A DNA stretch of 60,210 bases from Enterococcus lactis. Its GTDB lineage: Bacteria > Bacillota > Bacilli > Lactobacillales > Enterococcaceae. Position 1 is the stretch's first letter, and every line of letters starts with the position of its first letter. Shown here piece by piece: positions 9,658 to 17,655 of this stretch. The position numbers and the translations under genes are program-made. The DNA is taken from contig NZ_BNJW01000020.1 of NCBI RefSeq assembly GCF_015751045.1, positions 1 to 60,210 of the forward strand, written 5' to 3'. The notes below the pieces were generated by a model that made no database searches, had not been told where the DNA came from, and worked only from the letters and a program-made list of their open reading frames with translations.

Positions 9658-12600
9658 TTATTTGAAAACCACATTATCTTCGCCAAGTAGAGAAACAAGT
9701 TGCCCCTTTATACTCTTGCTGTCATCCACCCAATAAGCATCCGACAGAACAACTTTTCGTTGTGTTTTTTCGTGGTACATAATTACTGGAATATATCCTG
9801 GGTGTTTCTGAAAAATCCCTTGTAATTGTTTCATTATCTCAGGATCTTCCCGTTCTTCTGTAATACGCAAATAGCACGTTTGTGAAGGATACTGTGTTTC
9901 TAACTGACGAGGATCAGCAAAGCTTTCTCCAATCAATTGTAGTTCCTGGTTATATTTGCTGATTTCGCTACGCCCTTGAACAAAGATCACTTGATCAACT
10001 GCAAACAGGTTACGATATTTTCGATAAAGAGTTGGAAAAACCGTGACAGAAATTTCTCCGCTACTATCGGTTCCTTCCACGAAGGCCATCAGTTCGCCTT
10101 TTTTTGTCCGAATCTCTCTAACTTCCTTTATCATCAATAGTAAATTGACTGGTTGATTAGGAACGATATCTGTAATCAGCTGAACCTGTTTAGCTAAACG
10201 AAGCCGGTCAAACCCTTCTGCAGGATGACCTGACAAATAAACACCTAAGTATTCCTCTTCCAGCTTCAGTCGTTCTTCTAGTGTATAGTCAGCGACTTCT
10301 TCTTCTTTTAATGCCATGATTCCTAGCAAATCTAGACTGCCACCACTGTAAACGATATTTTGGATTTTTCCTTCTAGATCAAGCATCAATTGTTTCCTGT
10401 TAGGAGATAATTCATCAAAAACGCCTACTGCTGTCAGTGATTGCAGCAACTCTAATTTCAGCCACCGCTTATCGATCCGTATGAGGAATTGATCTACTGA
10501 CTTGAACGGGCCATTTTGTTTTCTTTCATTCAATACATCTTCTACAAAATCACGTCGAATGCCTTTTATCGCTGTCAGCCCGAATCTGATTTCTTCCTTA
10601 TTGACCAACTCAAAACTATAATTGCTTTGATTGATGGATGGTGAAGAAAGTTTGAGTTTATTTTTACGTGCTTCAGCAATATATTCTTTCAATTTCGTTG
10701 TGTTATGCCGAACAGAATTCATTAGACTAGTGAAGAAAGCCCCTGGATGATGAGCCTTTAGATATGCCATTTGGAATCCCACGAAGGAATAAGCAAATGC
10801 ATGCGACCGATTGAATCCATAGTTTGCAAATTTTTCAATATATTCATATACAGTCACTGCTGTTTTTTCCGAATATCCTTGTTGTAATGCTCCTGATACA
10901 AAATGCGACTTTTCTTCATCTAATACGTCTTTTTTCTTTTTACTAACTGCCCGCCTCAAAATATCTGACTGTCCTAATGTAAATCCAGCCATAGTCGAGG
11001 CGATCTGCATGATTTGTTCCTGATAGACAATCACCCCGTATGTGTTTTTCAAAATCGGGATCAGTGAATCATCGGGGTAGCGAATAGCTTCTTTTCCTTT
11101 TTTTCTGGCAATGAAGGTATCGATATTTTGCATAGGACCTGGACGATACAACGCATTGACTGCGGCAATATCTTCGATGTTTTCTGGTCCTAATCTTCGT
11201 AAAACGTTTCGAATACCAGCAGATTCAAATTGAAATACTCCTGAGGTTTCGCCTCGTTGAAACAAGAGTAGCGTTTTTGCATCATTTAATGGAATCTCTT
11301 TTAATCGGATTTCCTGCCCTTCTACTCGCTTAACAGCCTTTAAAGTAAAATCAATAATCGATAAATTGCGTAGTCCTAGAAAGTCCATTTTCAAAAGACC
11401 GATGGCTTCTACCTCATTCATCGTATACTGGGTCAGAAAAGCTTCATCAGAACCGCGTTGGAGCGGTACTAATTCAAGTAGATTCCTATCGCTGATAACT
11501 ACCCCTGCTGCGTGAGTCGAAACGTGTCTTGGCAATCCTTCTAAAATCACTGCGGTTTTGAATAAAAGCTGGTTTTTTTCGCTTGCCTGAACTAATTCTA
11601 CTAGTTGACGCGATGTTTTATAGGCTTGGGTCAATGTGATTTTCAGCTGGTTTGGTATTGCTTTTGACCAGCGGTTTGCTTCACTTTGTGACAGACCAAA
11701 CACTCTAGCGGCATCTCTAAGAACCATTTTTGCAGCCATTGTACCAAATGTCGCGATTTGCGCCATGTGATATTGTCCATACTTTTCTCGAACATAGTTC
11801 AATACTTCCTCACGTCGGTTGTCAGGAATATCCAAATCAATATCCGGCATCGTAAAACGTTCAGGATTTAAAAATCGTTCGAATAGCAAGTCATACTCTA
11901 ATGGATCCACATCTGTGATTTCTAACACATAGGCTACTAATGAACCAGCAGCAGAACCACGGCCTGCACCGGTAACGATTTTATTTCTATGAGCAAAAGC
12001 CATTACATCCCATACGATCAGGAAATAATCATCGAATCCCATTTGATGGATGACAGATAACTCATAGTCCAAACGTTCTCGGTACTCCTTTGTATAATCA
12101 ACAATCCGATGTTCTACTTGCGAGTAGCATAGCTCTCTTAAATATTCTCCAGCTTGTTTTCCTTGAGGGACAGGATAGTGTGGGAGTAATTTCTGATGAA
12201 ACTGAAATTCAAATGAAATCGATTCGGCTAAGCGCTGAGCACCTATTACAGCTTGTGAAAGGCCTGCTTCTTCGAATCGTTTGATCATTTCTTGTTCTGA
12301 AAGCAGGTAACCATTTGCTGATGGTAAAGATGCAGATAAACTTTCTAAAGGCATCTGACTTCCCTCTTTGATATGCTTCATCACTTCAAGCGCAAAAAGG
12401 TCTTCTTGCTGTAAACTAGCGATTGGATGCAATGCACAAAGCGGATAATTTTCTTTTGTCACATACTGATACCATTCAGGCAATTGATCAGGCGTATTTT
12501 CTGACAATCCGATATAAAAATCTTTAGCGAAAACATTTTCAAGCAAAAACTGCCAATGACTGAAAAAATGTTCCTCTTTATTGAAAGCCTCAGAAACAGA

Positions 12601-12969
12601 ATGATTTGCCGGAACGACAAACACTAGATGGTCGGTTTCTATCATATCATCAAGTGCCATTTTTTCTTGGATCATTTTTCGACTGGAAAGTTTCATCAGC
12701 TGCTGATAACCTGTCTCATCTTTTGCGTACGCAAGCAAACCATAATTTTTTTCTTCATAAGTATAACTAAGATGTAATCCAATGATTGGCTGTATTCCTT
12801 CTTCTACACAAATACGATAGAATTCAGGTGCACCGTATAAGACATCTTTATCCGTTATGGCTAATGAAGTGTAGCCTTGTTTTTTTGCTTCTTGTACATA
12901 TTCTCGAATACGGATCGTACTTTGTAAAAGAGAATAAGAAGTAATTGTATAAAGTTGTGGGAAAAACAT
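9658..12969 (-). CDS. dnaE: DNA polymerase III alpha subunit, DnaE type
   Basis: Replicative-type polymerase. In Gram-positives DnaE extends primers, mainly on the lagging strand, before PolC takes over. The 1103-residue length fits the DnaE group, without the proofreading exonuclease that marks PolC. Order: PHP domain about 1-200, palm with GAGRGSAAG at 335-343 and catalytic aspartates Asp376/Asp378 in MPDIDLDIPD, fingers, helix-hairpin-helix near 760-830, and an OB fold near 930-1020. The PHP domain looks degenerate: the usual HxHxxYS is TITSYS and the usual TDHG is TDKD, so metal-dependent activity there is unlikely. The neighbouring pfkA-pyk operon is a common arrangement. Start ATG at 12969. 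Confidence 0.95.
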   Translation of the reverse strand: MFFPQLYTITSYSLLQSTIRIREYVQEAKKQGYTSLAITDKDVLYGAPEFYRICVEEGIQPIIGLHLSYTYEEKNYGLLAYAKDETGYQQLMKLSSRKMIQEKMALDDMIETDHLVFVVPANHSVSEAFNKEEHFFSHWQFLLENVFAKDFYIGLSENTPDQLPEWYQYVTKENYPLCALHPIASLQQEDLFALEVMKHIKEGSQMPLESLSASLPSANGYLLSEQEMIKRFEEAGLSQAVIGAQRLAESISFEFQFHQKLLPHYPVPQGKQAGEYLRELCYSQVEHRIVDYTKEYRERLDYELSVIHQMGFDDYFLIVWDVMAFAHRNKIVTGAGRGSAAGSLVAYVLEITDVDPLEYDLLFERFLNPERFTMPDIDLDIPDNRREEVLNYVREKYGQYHMAQIATFGTMAAKMVLRDAARVFGLSQSEANRWSKAIPNQLKITLTQAYKTSRQLVELVQASEKNQLLFKTAVILEGLPRHVSTHAAGVVISDRNLLELVPLQRGSDEAFLTQYTMNEVEAIGLLKMDFLGLRNLSIIDFTLKAVKRVEGQEIRLKEIPLNDAKTLLLFQRGETSGVFQFESAGIRNVLRRLGPENIEDIAAVNALYRPGPMQNIDTFIARKKGKEAIRYPDDSLIPILKNTYGVIVYQEQIMQIASTMAGFTLGQSDILRRAVSKKKKDVLDEEKSHFVSGALQQGYSEKTAVTVYEYIEKFANYGFNRSHAFAYSFVGFQMAYLKAHHPGAFFTSLMNSVRHNTTKLKEYIAEARKNKLKLSSPSINQSNYSFELVNKEEIRFGLTAIKGIRRDFVEDVLNERKQNGPFKSVDQFLIRIDKRWLKLELLQSLTAVGVFDELSPNRKQLMLDLEGKIQNIVYSGGSLDLLGIMALKEEEVADYTLEERLKLEEEYLGVYLSGHPAEGFDRLRLAKQVQLITDIVPNQPVNLLLMIKEVREIRTKKGELMAFVEGTDSSGEISVTVFPTLYRKYRNLFAVDQVIFVQGRSEISKYNQELQLIGESFADPRQLETQYPSQTCYLRITEEREDPEIMKQLQGIFQKHPGYIPVIMYHEKTQRKVVLSDAYWVDDSKSIKGQLVSLLGEDNVVFK

Positions 12970-13146
12970 CTTGCATTCCGCCTTTTTTTTCGTTAAAATT
13001 CACTAGCGTTAAAAGGTCTGATCCTTTTACTTTCATTAAATAACAAGTGCTGAAGTTGATTATTCTACTTCATTTGCTTGCTTCTAGTCTGTAGGAATGA
13101 GTTCTTTCACAAGAACTCGAATTTTATTGAGATTTAGTCTCGTTTC

Positions 13147-13174
13147 TTTACATTCAAAGAAAATCTGGTAAAAT
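13147..13174 (+). promoter_or_regulatory. Promoter of the DUF2929 gene
   Basis: TTTACA (13147-13152), a 16-base spacer and TAAAAT (13169-13174) preceded by TGG, an extended -10. It lies 25 bases before the start codon. Confidence 0.7.
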
Positions 13175-13198
13175 TAAGATAGAAAAGAGGTGTTCTTT

Positions 13199-13384
13199 AT
13201 GCGATATATCGTTACATTATTCTGGGCTGTCGTTCTAGGTCAAGTAGTCGGTTATATTGGTGCTGCATTAACAAGCGGAACATATGATTTTACTTTGACA
13301 ACAATCATTTCATTAATTGCGGGTGTCATTATCCTTTTGATTGGTGCAGTTGCGCCAAGAAAAGAAACCTCTGCCCATTCGTAA
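13199..13384 (+). CDS. Small membrane protein, DUF2929 family
   Basis: A 61-residue protein of unknown function with two predicted membrane helices (about 3-21 and 33-53) and a short charged tail. MRYIVTLFWAVVLGQVVGYIG is the family signature region. A GTG nine bases upstream is possible, but AGAGG at 13186-13190 is best spaced for the ATG at 13199. It is transcribed divergently from dnaE and ends in a strong terminator. In relatives such genes often sit beside dnaE. Confidence 0.8.
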   Translation: MRYIVTLFWAVVLGQVVGYIGAALTSGTYDFTLTTIISLIAGVIILLIGAVAPRKETSAHS

Positions 13385-13394
13385 AAAACCAGCC

Positions 13395-13425
13395 AAGAGC
13401 TTGAGATATCTCAAGCTCTTTTTTA
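13395..13425. terminator. Terminator after the DUF2929 gene
   Basis: A 26-base perfect palindrome (13395-13420) is followed by TTTT on the plus strand. The next gene converges, so it may act in both directions. Confidence 0.9.
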
Positions 13426-13444
13426 TTTCCAATTTTCACCACTA

Positions 13445-14641
13445 TTATAATCTACTGCGAAGAACTTTACGAAAATTGAATAGAGAAAGAAGAATATTTG
13501 ACAGGACGAATAAACTTGTCACAATAAAAACAGCACTGTAATTATAAGCATGCGCAACTGTCGACCCCAGCATTGGTCCTAGAACCTGTCCAAAGTTACT
13601 GAACATCTGATTATAGCTATAGATTCGGCTAACCCCTTCTTGTGGCGTGATCTTACTGATCAGTGTATTGACAGAAGGCATCAAAGCACCAGTTGAAAAG
13701 CCTAAAATAAAACGAAGTATACCTAATTGGAGTGGTGTCGTGACAAACGCCATGGGCAAATAACAGCAAAATGATAAGATGAGTCCGCCAATTAAAACTT
13801 TTTGATTCCCAATCTTATCCCCTAGTTTTCCTAGTTTTGGTGAAGAAAAGACTGCAGAAACACCAGCTATCGAAACAATCAAGCCGCTGACAAACAGGAT
13901 ATTTTCTGTACTTCCGCTTAATTCACGAATATATAAGGTCAAAATAGGGCTGATCGTAGTGATCCCTATCTGTAAAATCAAGGTCGTGATGAAGAGACCA
14001 ATCAAAATAGAGAGATGATCCATTTTTGAAAAAATTTCTTTGGTGCTTATCAGATCTTTTTTCTCGATTGGATGGAAATCTTCTTTGACTAAGAAGATGG
14101 TCAGCACCGTTGTGATCATCAACAAAGCCCCTGTGATCAAGAATACATTTTCCATACCAAACCACTGAGCCAATGCACCGCCCATTGAAGGTCCGATCAG
14201 ATTCCCAGCAATCGCTCCGGTGGATAATGTTCCTAACGCCCATCCGCTCTTTTCTCTAGGCGCTTGTGAAGCGATCATTGCTGTTGCATTTGGAATATAC
14301 CCAGACAAAATCCCGTTCCAAAAACGCATGATCAAAAGCCAATACGCGTTCGGCACAAAAGCTAAAGAACCCATCGTCAACGTCATCCCAGCTGCTGCAC
14401 GGATCATCATGAGTTTTCGACCTTTTCGATCAGCTAGATTTCCCCAGATTGGTGCAACCACGGCAGATGCAAAAGCAGTAACAGAGATTGCTAGTCCCGA
14501 AAACAATTCGATTTGATCTTTTGGTGTTCCTAGTTGCTCAACATAAACTGGTATGAATGGCATAACTAAACTAATACTTGCACCAGTGAAAAAACAGCCA
14601 ATCCACGCAATCACTAAATTTTTTCTCCAATTAATCTCCAT
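13445..14641 (-). CDS. MFS multidrug efflux transporter (PmrA/NorA type)
   Basis: Proton-driven drug exporter of the major facilitator superfamily, 398 residues with twelve predicted membrane segments. The loop between segments 2 and 3 has motif A as GNLADRKGRK, and segment 5 has the antiporter motif C region GNLIGPSMGGAL. The second half repeats the pattern with GKLGDKIGNQK. The closest family resemblance I recognise is PmrA of streptococci. Drug specificity cannot be read from sequence. It is a single gene with its own promoter and convergent with the DUF2929 gene. Confidence 0.85.
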   Translation of the reverse strand: MEINWRKNLVIAWIGCFFTGASISLVMPFIPVYVEQLGTPKDQIELFSGLAISVTAFASAVVAPIWGNLADRKGRKLMMIRAAAGMTLTMGSLAFVPNAYWLLIMRFWNGILSGYIPNATAMIASQAPREKSGWALGTLSTGAIAGNLIGPSMGGALAQWFGMENVFLITGALLMITTVLTIFLVKEDFHPIEKKDLISTKEIFSKMDHLSILIGLFITTLILQIGITTISPILTLYIRELSGSTENILFVSGLIVSIAGVSAVFSSPKLGKLGDKIGNQKVLIGGLILSFCCYLPMAFVTTPLQLGILRFILGFSTGALMPSVNTLISKITPQEGVSRIYSYNQMFSNFGQVLGPMLGSTVAHAYNYSAVFIVTSLFVLSNILLSLFNFRKVLRSRL

Positions 14642-14666
14642 CTATCATCCCTCTTTCGTCTCTTTT

Positions 14667-14695
14667 ATCATACCTATTTTCGAATAAACAAGCAA
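14667..14695 (-). promoter_or_regulatory. MFS transporter promoter
   Basis: The minus strand has TTGCTT (complement of 14690-14695), a 17-base spacer and TATGAT (complement of 14667-14672), about 25 bases from the start codon. Confidence 0.78.
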
Positions 14696-14765
14696 CGATC
14701 TCGCTAGTAAAAAGAGAAAAATCCCGCAAAGATCATTTTATATGTAACGTTCTTTTTATGTAAAA

Positions 14766-14810
14766 CAAAAAGAGACCAGAACAAATGCTGTTCCAATCCC
14801 TTCTCTTTAT
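14766..14810 (-). terminator. Probable terminator of the purine permease gene
   Basis: An imperfect hairpin on the minus strand (arms about 14768-14785 and 14791-14808) is followed by CTTTTTGTTTT. It begins immediately after the stop codon. Confidence 0.6.
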
Positions 14811-16247
14811 TTAAATCGTTGCTAGAATGATGAAGTTGATGATGAATAAAATATCAACAATCCACAAAGCAACAGAAACTTCATTGAATTTTCCTTTGAT
14901 TACTTTGACAATTGTATAGAAAATAAATCCTGCTGCAATCCCATAAGAAATGCTATAGCACAATCCCATAAAGATCGATGCAAAGAAGGCTGGTAAAGCT
15001 TCTTCCATATCTAGCCATTTGATGTCTGCAAAAGAAGCCATCATCATTACCCCGACCAAAATCAGTGCTGGCGCAGTTGCTTGATTTGGTACGATAGCGA
15101 TCAGCGGGGAGAACAAACTACTTAATGCGAATAGCACTGCCACTACTACTGAAGTCAAACCAGTACGTCCACCGGCCCCGATCCCAGCTGCAGATTCGAC
15201 ATAAGTTGTTGTATTCGATGTACCAAAGATAGCACCTACGGAAGTAGCGATTGCATCGGCAAATAGCGCTTTATCCATTTTTGTTTTGAACCCGCGACCA
15301 TCTTCCAATGCGATCTCGTCCTCTTTTGAGAAAATACCTGTGCGGCGTCCTGTACCGATAAATGTTCCGATCGTATCGAATGTATCAGATAAACTGAATG
15401 CGATGATTGTCATCAATACTTGAGGGATCTTGGAAGAATCACTGAATAAAGATTGCATTCCTTCAGAACCAAATGCTGCACCGAACGTTGTTCCTAATTC
15501 TTTAAATGAATTGCCTAACGAATTCGTTTGCCAATCAATGGAACTTAAATCAACCACACCCATAAAAATCCCAAGGACTGTGGTCGCTACGATACCGATA
15601 AGAATAGCACCACGGACGTTTTTTACAACTAAAATGGCTGTCAGTACCAAACCAATCACGGCTAACAAGATAGGTGCGTTGTCAAAATTGGCTAACGCGG
15701 GAACGATTCCGCCATTTATCGTAACATTTGTTGCTTTTCCACCTTCAACGACAGAACTCGAAATAGCAGATTGGTCTGCTGAAAAAGATAAGAATCCTGC
15801 ATTTTTGATCCCGACATACGCAACGAAAATACCGATTCCGCCACCAATCGCATGTTGAAGACTTTCAGGAATCGCCCGAATGATCATCTTTCGGATATTT
15901 GTAACAGTAATAAAAATATTGATTAATCCGCAAATAAAAACCATTGCCAGGGCTTGTTGCCAAGAATAGCCAAGCCCGAAAACGACCGTAAAAGTGAAAA
16001 ATGCGTTCAATCCCATACCAGGTGCCTGAGCATATGGGACATTCGCGAACAATCCCATGACTAGCGTACCAATGATTGATGCAATGATTGTGGCTAGAAA
16101 TACTGCTTGGAACGGCATACCTGATGCTGATAAAATCGTCGGATTTACGAATAAGATATAACTCATGGCAAAGAATGTCGTTACTCCCGCCATTATTTCA
16201 GTTGATACATTTGTATTGTTTTTCTTTAAACCGAAAAACTTTTCCAT
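14811..16247 (-). CDS. pbuG: NCS2-family guanine/hypoxanthine permease (PbuG/PbuO type)
   Basis: Membrane importer for purine bases, 478 residues with about 12-14 membrane segments. Family marks include TEIMAGVTTFFAMSYILFVNP near the N-terminus, APGMGLNAFFTF, and ALFADAIATSVGAIFGTSNTTTY in the substrate-binding half. An in-frame start 36 codons further upstream would add a hydrophobic stretch foreign to the family, and it would lie on the promoter. The ATG at 16247, giving MEKFFGLKK, is therefore used. The leader is only about 85 bases and no purine riboswitch is visible. PbuG and PbuO cannot be told apart by eye. Confidence 0.9.
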   Translation of the reverse strand: MEKFFGLKKNNTNVSTEIMAGVTTFFAMSYILFVNPTILSASGMPFQAVFLATIIASIIGTLVMGLFANVPYAQAPGMGLNAFFTFTVVFGLGYSWQQALAMVFICGLINIFITVTNIRKMIIRAIPESLQHAIGGGIGIFVAYVGIKNAGFLSFSADQSAISSSVVEGGKATNVTINGGIVPALANFDNAPILLAVIGLVLTAILVVKNVRGAILIGIVATTVLGIFMGVVDLSSIDWQTNSLGNSFKELGTTFGAAFGSEGMQSLFSDSSKIPQVLMTIIAFSLSDTFDTIGTFIGTGRRTGIFSKEDEIALEDGRGFKTKMDKALFADAIATSVGAIFGTSNTTTYVESAAGIGAGGRTGLTSVVVAVLFALSSLFSPLIAIVPNQATAPALILVGVMMMASFADIKWLDMEEALPAFFASIFMGLCYSISYGIAAGFIFYTIVKVIKGKFNEVSVALWIVDILFIINFIILATI

Positions 16248-16337
16248 AAAAAGTTCCACTCCCTGAATTTTTTTCTGATGGAAAACTATAATAATAATAA
16301 ATATGCAAAATATGGCAAATCCATCGAACAATTTCAA

Positions 16338-16366
16338 ATTATATAGACGTTTCATTCGTTTTTCAA
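16338..16366 (-). promoter_or_regulatory. Purine permease promoter
   Basis: The minus strand has TTGAAA (complement of 16361-16366), a 17-base spacer and a perfect TATAAT (complement of 16338-16343). Confidence 0.85.
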
Positions 16367-16476
16367 CGTTTTTTTAACAAAAAAACCAAAAACAATACTT
16401 AATGTTCGTGTTTAGCTCGTATTCATTTATTTACATAGCCATAACTGTATTTTTTGTTAGGAATAACTGATTGCTC

Positions 16477-16504
16477 TTGTTAATTACCTAAAATATGCTA
16501 GACT
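16477..16504 (+). promoter_or_regulatory. Promoter of the Cof-type phosphatase gene
   Basis: TTGTTA (16477-16482), a 16-base spacer and TAGACT (16499-16504) preceded by TGC, an extended -10. Confidence 0.68.
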
Positions 16505-16539
16505 AAAACAAATGCTAGTTGAGGAAGGAAGGACCTTTA

Positions 16540-17352
16540 TTGAATAAAAAATTAATTGCCATCGATCTGGACGGAACCACCCTCAATCAAGATTCGATGA
16601 TTACCTCTAAAACAAAAGAGACCCTGAAAAAAGCAATCAATGCTGGTCATCATGTCAGTATCGCTACTGGACGCCCATTTCGAATGAGCCATCAATTTTA
16701 CCAACAATTAGAGTTAACAACACCGATGGTTAATTTTAACGGCGCACTGGTGCATATCCCTAATCAACATTGGGATGGCGAAAGAGAAACGTTGATTAAT
16801 CGTGAAATTGCTTTTGAAATCTTATCGCAAAAAAAACAATTGAATCTAGACTTTATCGCTGCTGAAAATCGGGATACTTTTTTTATCGACAGCTTTGACT
16901 TCTTTGATGAAAAAATTTTTGCTTCTTCACGTCCTGGAGAGAAAAACTTGCTTTCTCCTAAAAATCTGACGACAAATCCTACATCTTTGCTTGTCCGAAC
17001 AGACAAGCGTTTTGCAGAAGCTGTATCTGCTGAATTAACACGTCAATTTGGCAGTTATGTGGATGTTCGTACATGGGGCGGTCCCACGGCGATCTTAGAG
17101 ATTGTTTCAAAAGGAATCCAAAAAGCAAAAGGTGTGCAAGAGATTGCTAACTACCTATCGATTGATCAACAAGACGTGATTGCTTTTGGTGATGAGCATA
17201 ACGATTTGGAACTGCTGGATTATGCAGGATGGGGAGTGGCTATGGCTAATGGTACTGATCAGCTCAAAGGCATCGCAAATGATGTCACTCCTTTGAGCAA
17301 TCAAGAAGACGGTTTAGCTGTTTATCTGGAAAAATTACTTAAACTACAATAG
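16540..17352 (+). CDS. Cof-type HAD-superfamily phosphatase
   Basis: Cytosolic sugar-phosphate or nucleotide phosphatase of the HAD IIB (Cof) group, 270 residues. Motif I is IDLDGTT, with the nucleophile and acid aspartates near residue 10. Motif II is SIATGRP. The Cof cap domain fills about 85-190. Motif III is the lysine in SKGIQKAKG, and motif IV is FGDEHNDLELL. The likely start is TTG at 16540, six bases after a strong AAGGAAGGA. Another TTG at 16519 is in frame but would put the Shine-Dalgarno inside the gene. The substrate cannot be predicted. Confidence 0.9.
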   Translation: MNKKLIAIDLDGTTLNQDSMITSKTKETLKKAINAGHHVSIATGRPFRMSHQFYQQLELTTPMVNFNGALVHIPNQHWDGERETLINREIAFEILSQKKQLNLDFIAAENRDTFFIDSFDFFDEKIFASSRPGEKNLLSPKNLTTNPTSLLVRTDKRFAEAVSAELTRQFGSYVDVRTWGGPTAILEIVSKGIQKAKGVQEIANYLSIDQQDVIAFGDEHNDLELLDYAGWGVAMANGTDQLKGIANDVTPLSNQEDGLAVYLEKLLKLQ

Positions 17353-17368
17353 AGAATTAGATTCCACT

Positions 17369-17405
17369 AAAAAAGGTTGTGACAATTTTTGTCACAACCT
17401 TTTTT
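17369..17405. terminator. Bidirectional terminator after the phosphatase gene
   Basis: AAAAGGTTGTGACA pairs with TGTCACAACCTTTT around a short AT loop, with A/T runs on both sides. Its stem sequence matches the terminal arms of the repeat family that follows, so it may be the left end of that element. Confidence 0.85.
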
Positions 17406-17406
17406 G

Positions 17407-17530
17407 CCGAGTAAACGGTGCTCAATCAGCTGTCCTTCGGTATTAGCTCAAAAACGGCAAAATATGAGAAGCTATTTTGCCGTTTTGTTTCTCTAATACT
17501 CAGGTCAGGGCGCTAATTTCACAACCTCTT
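17407..17530 (-). repeat. Intergenic hairpin repeat, copy A1
   Basis: Contains TAAACGGTGCTCAA (17412-17425), TCGGTATTAG (17437-17446), GAGAAGCTATTTT (17466-17478), CTAATACTC (17493-17501) and ACAACCTCTT (17521-17530), in the order shared by copies A2, B and C. TCGGTATTAG pairs with CTAATACTC, and AAAACGGCAAAAT pairs with ATTTTGCCGTTTT, giving a nested hairpin. It is tandem with copy A2 downstream of the penicillin-binding protein gene. Confidence 0.75.
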
Positions 17531-17652
17531 CTTTAAACGGTGTTCAAAAGCCAGTTTCTCGGTATGAAGTCAATTTTAAGCAAAAATGTGAGAAGCTATT
17601 TTCACAAAATTTTTCTTCATACTCGAAACTAAGCTGCTTTTTCACGACCTCT
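17531..17652 (-). repeat. Intergenic hairpin repeat, copy A2
   Basis: Same layout as A1: TAAACGGTGTTCAAAAGC (17533-17550), TCGGTATGAAG (17559-17569), GAGAAGCTATTTT (17590-17602), CTTCATACTCGA (17615-17626) and ACGACCTCTT (17644-17653). TCGGTATGAAG pairs with CTTCATACTCGA. On the minus strand the element starts about four bases past the stop codon of the penicillin-binding protein gene. Confidence 0.75.
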
Positions 17653-17655
17653 TTT

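Noticed and set aside
12848-13036. A 62-residue minus-strand frame over the start of dnaE
   Set aside because: It is a shifted frame of dnaE plus its leader, with no Shine-Dalgarno.
13341-13541. A 66-residue plus-strand frame after the DUF2929 gene
   Set aside because: It spans the terminator palindrome and the convergent transporter gene.
16248-16366. Purine riboswitch before the NCS2 permease
   Set aside because: The transcribed leader is about 85 bases and has none of the conserved purine-riboswitch loops.
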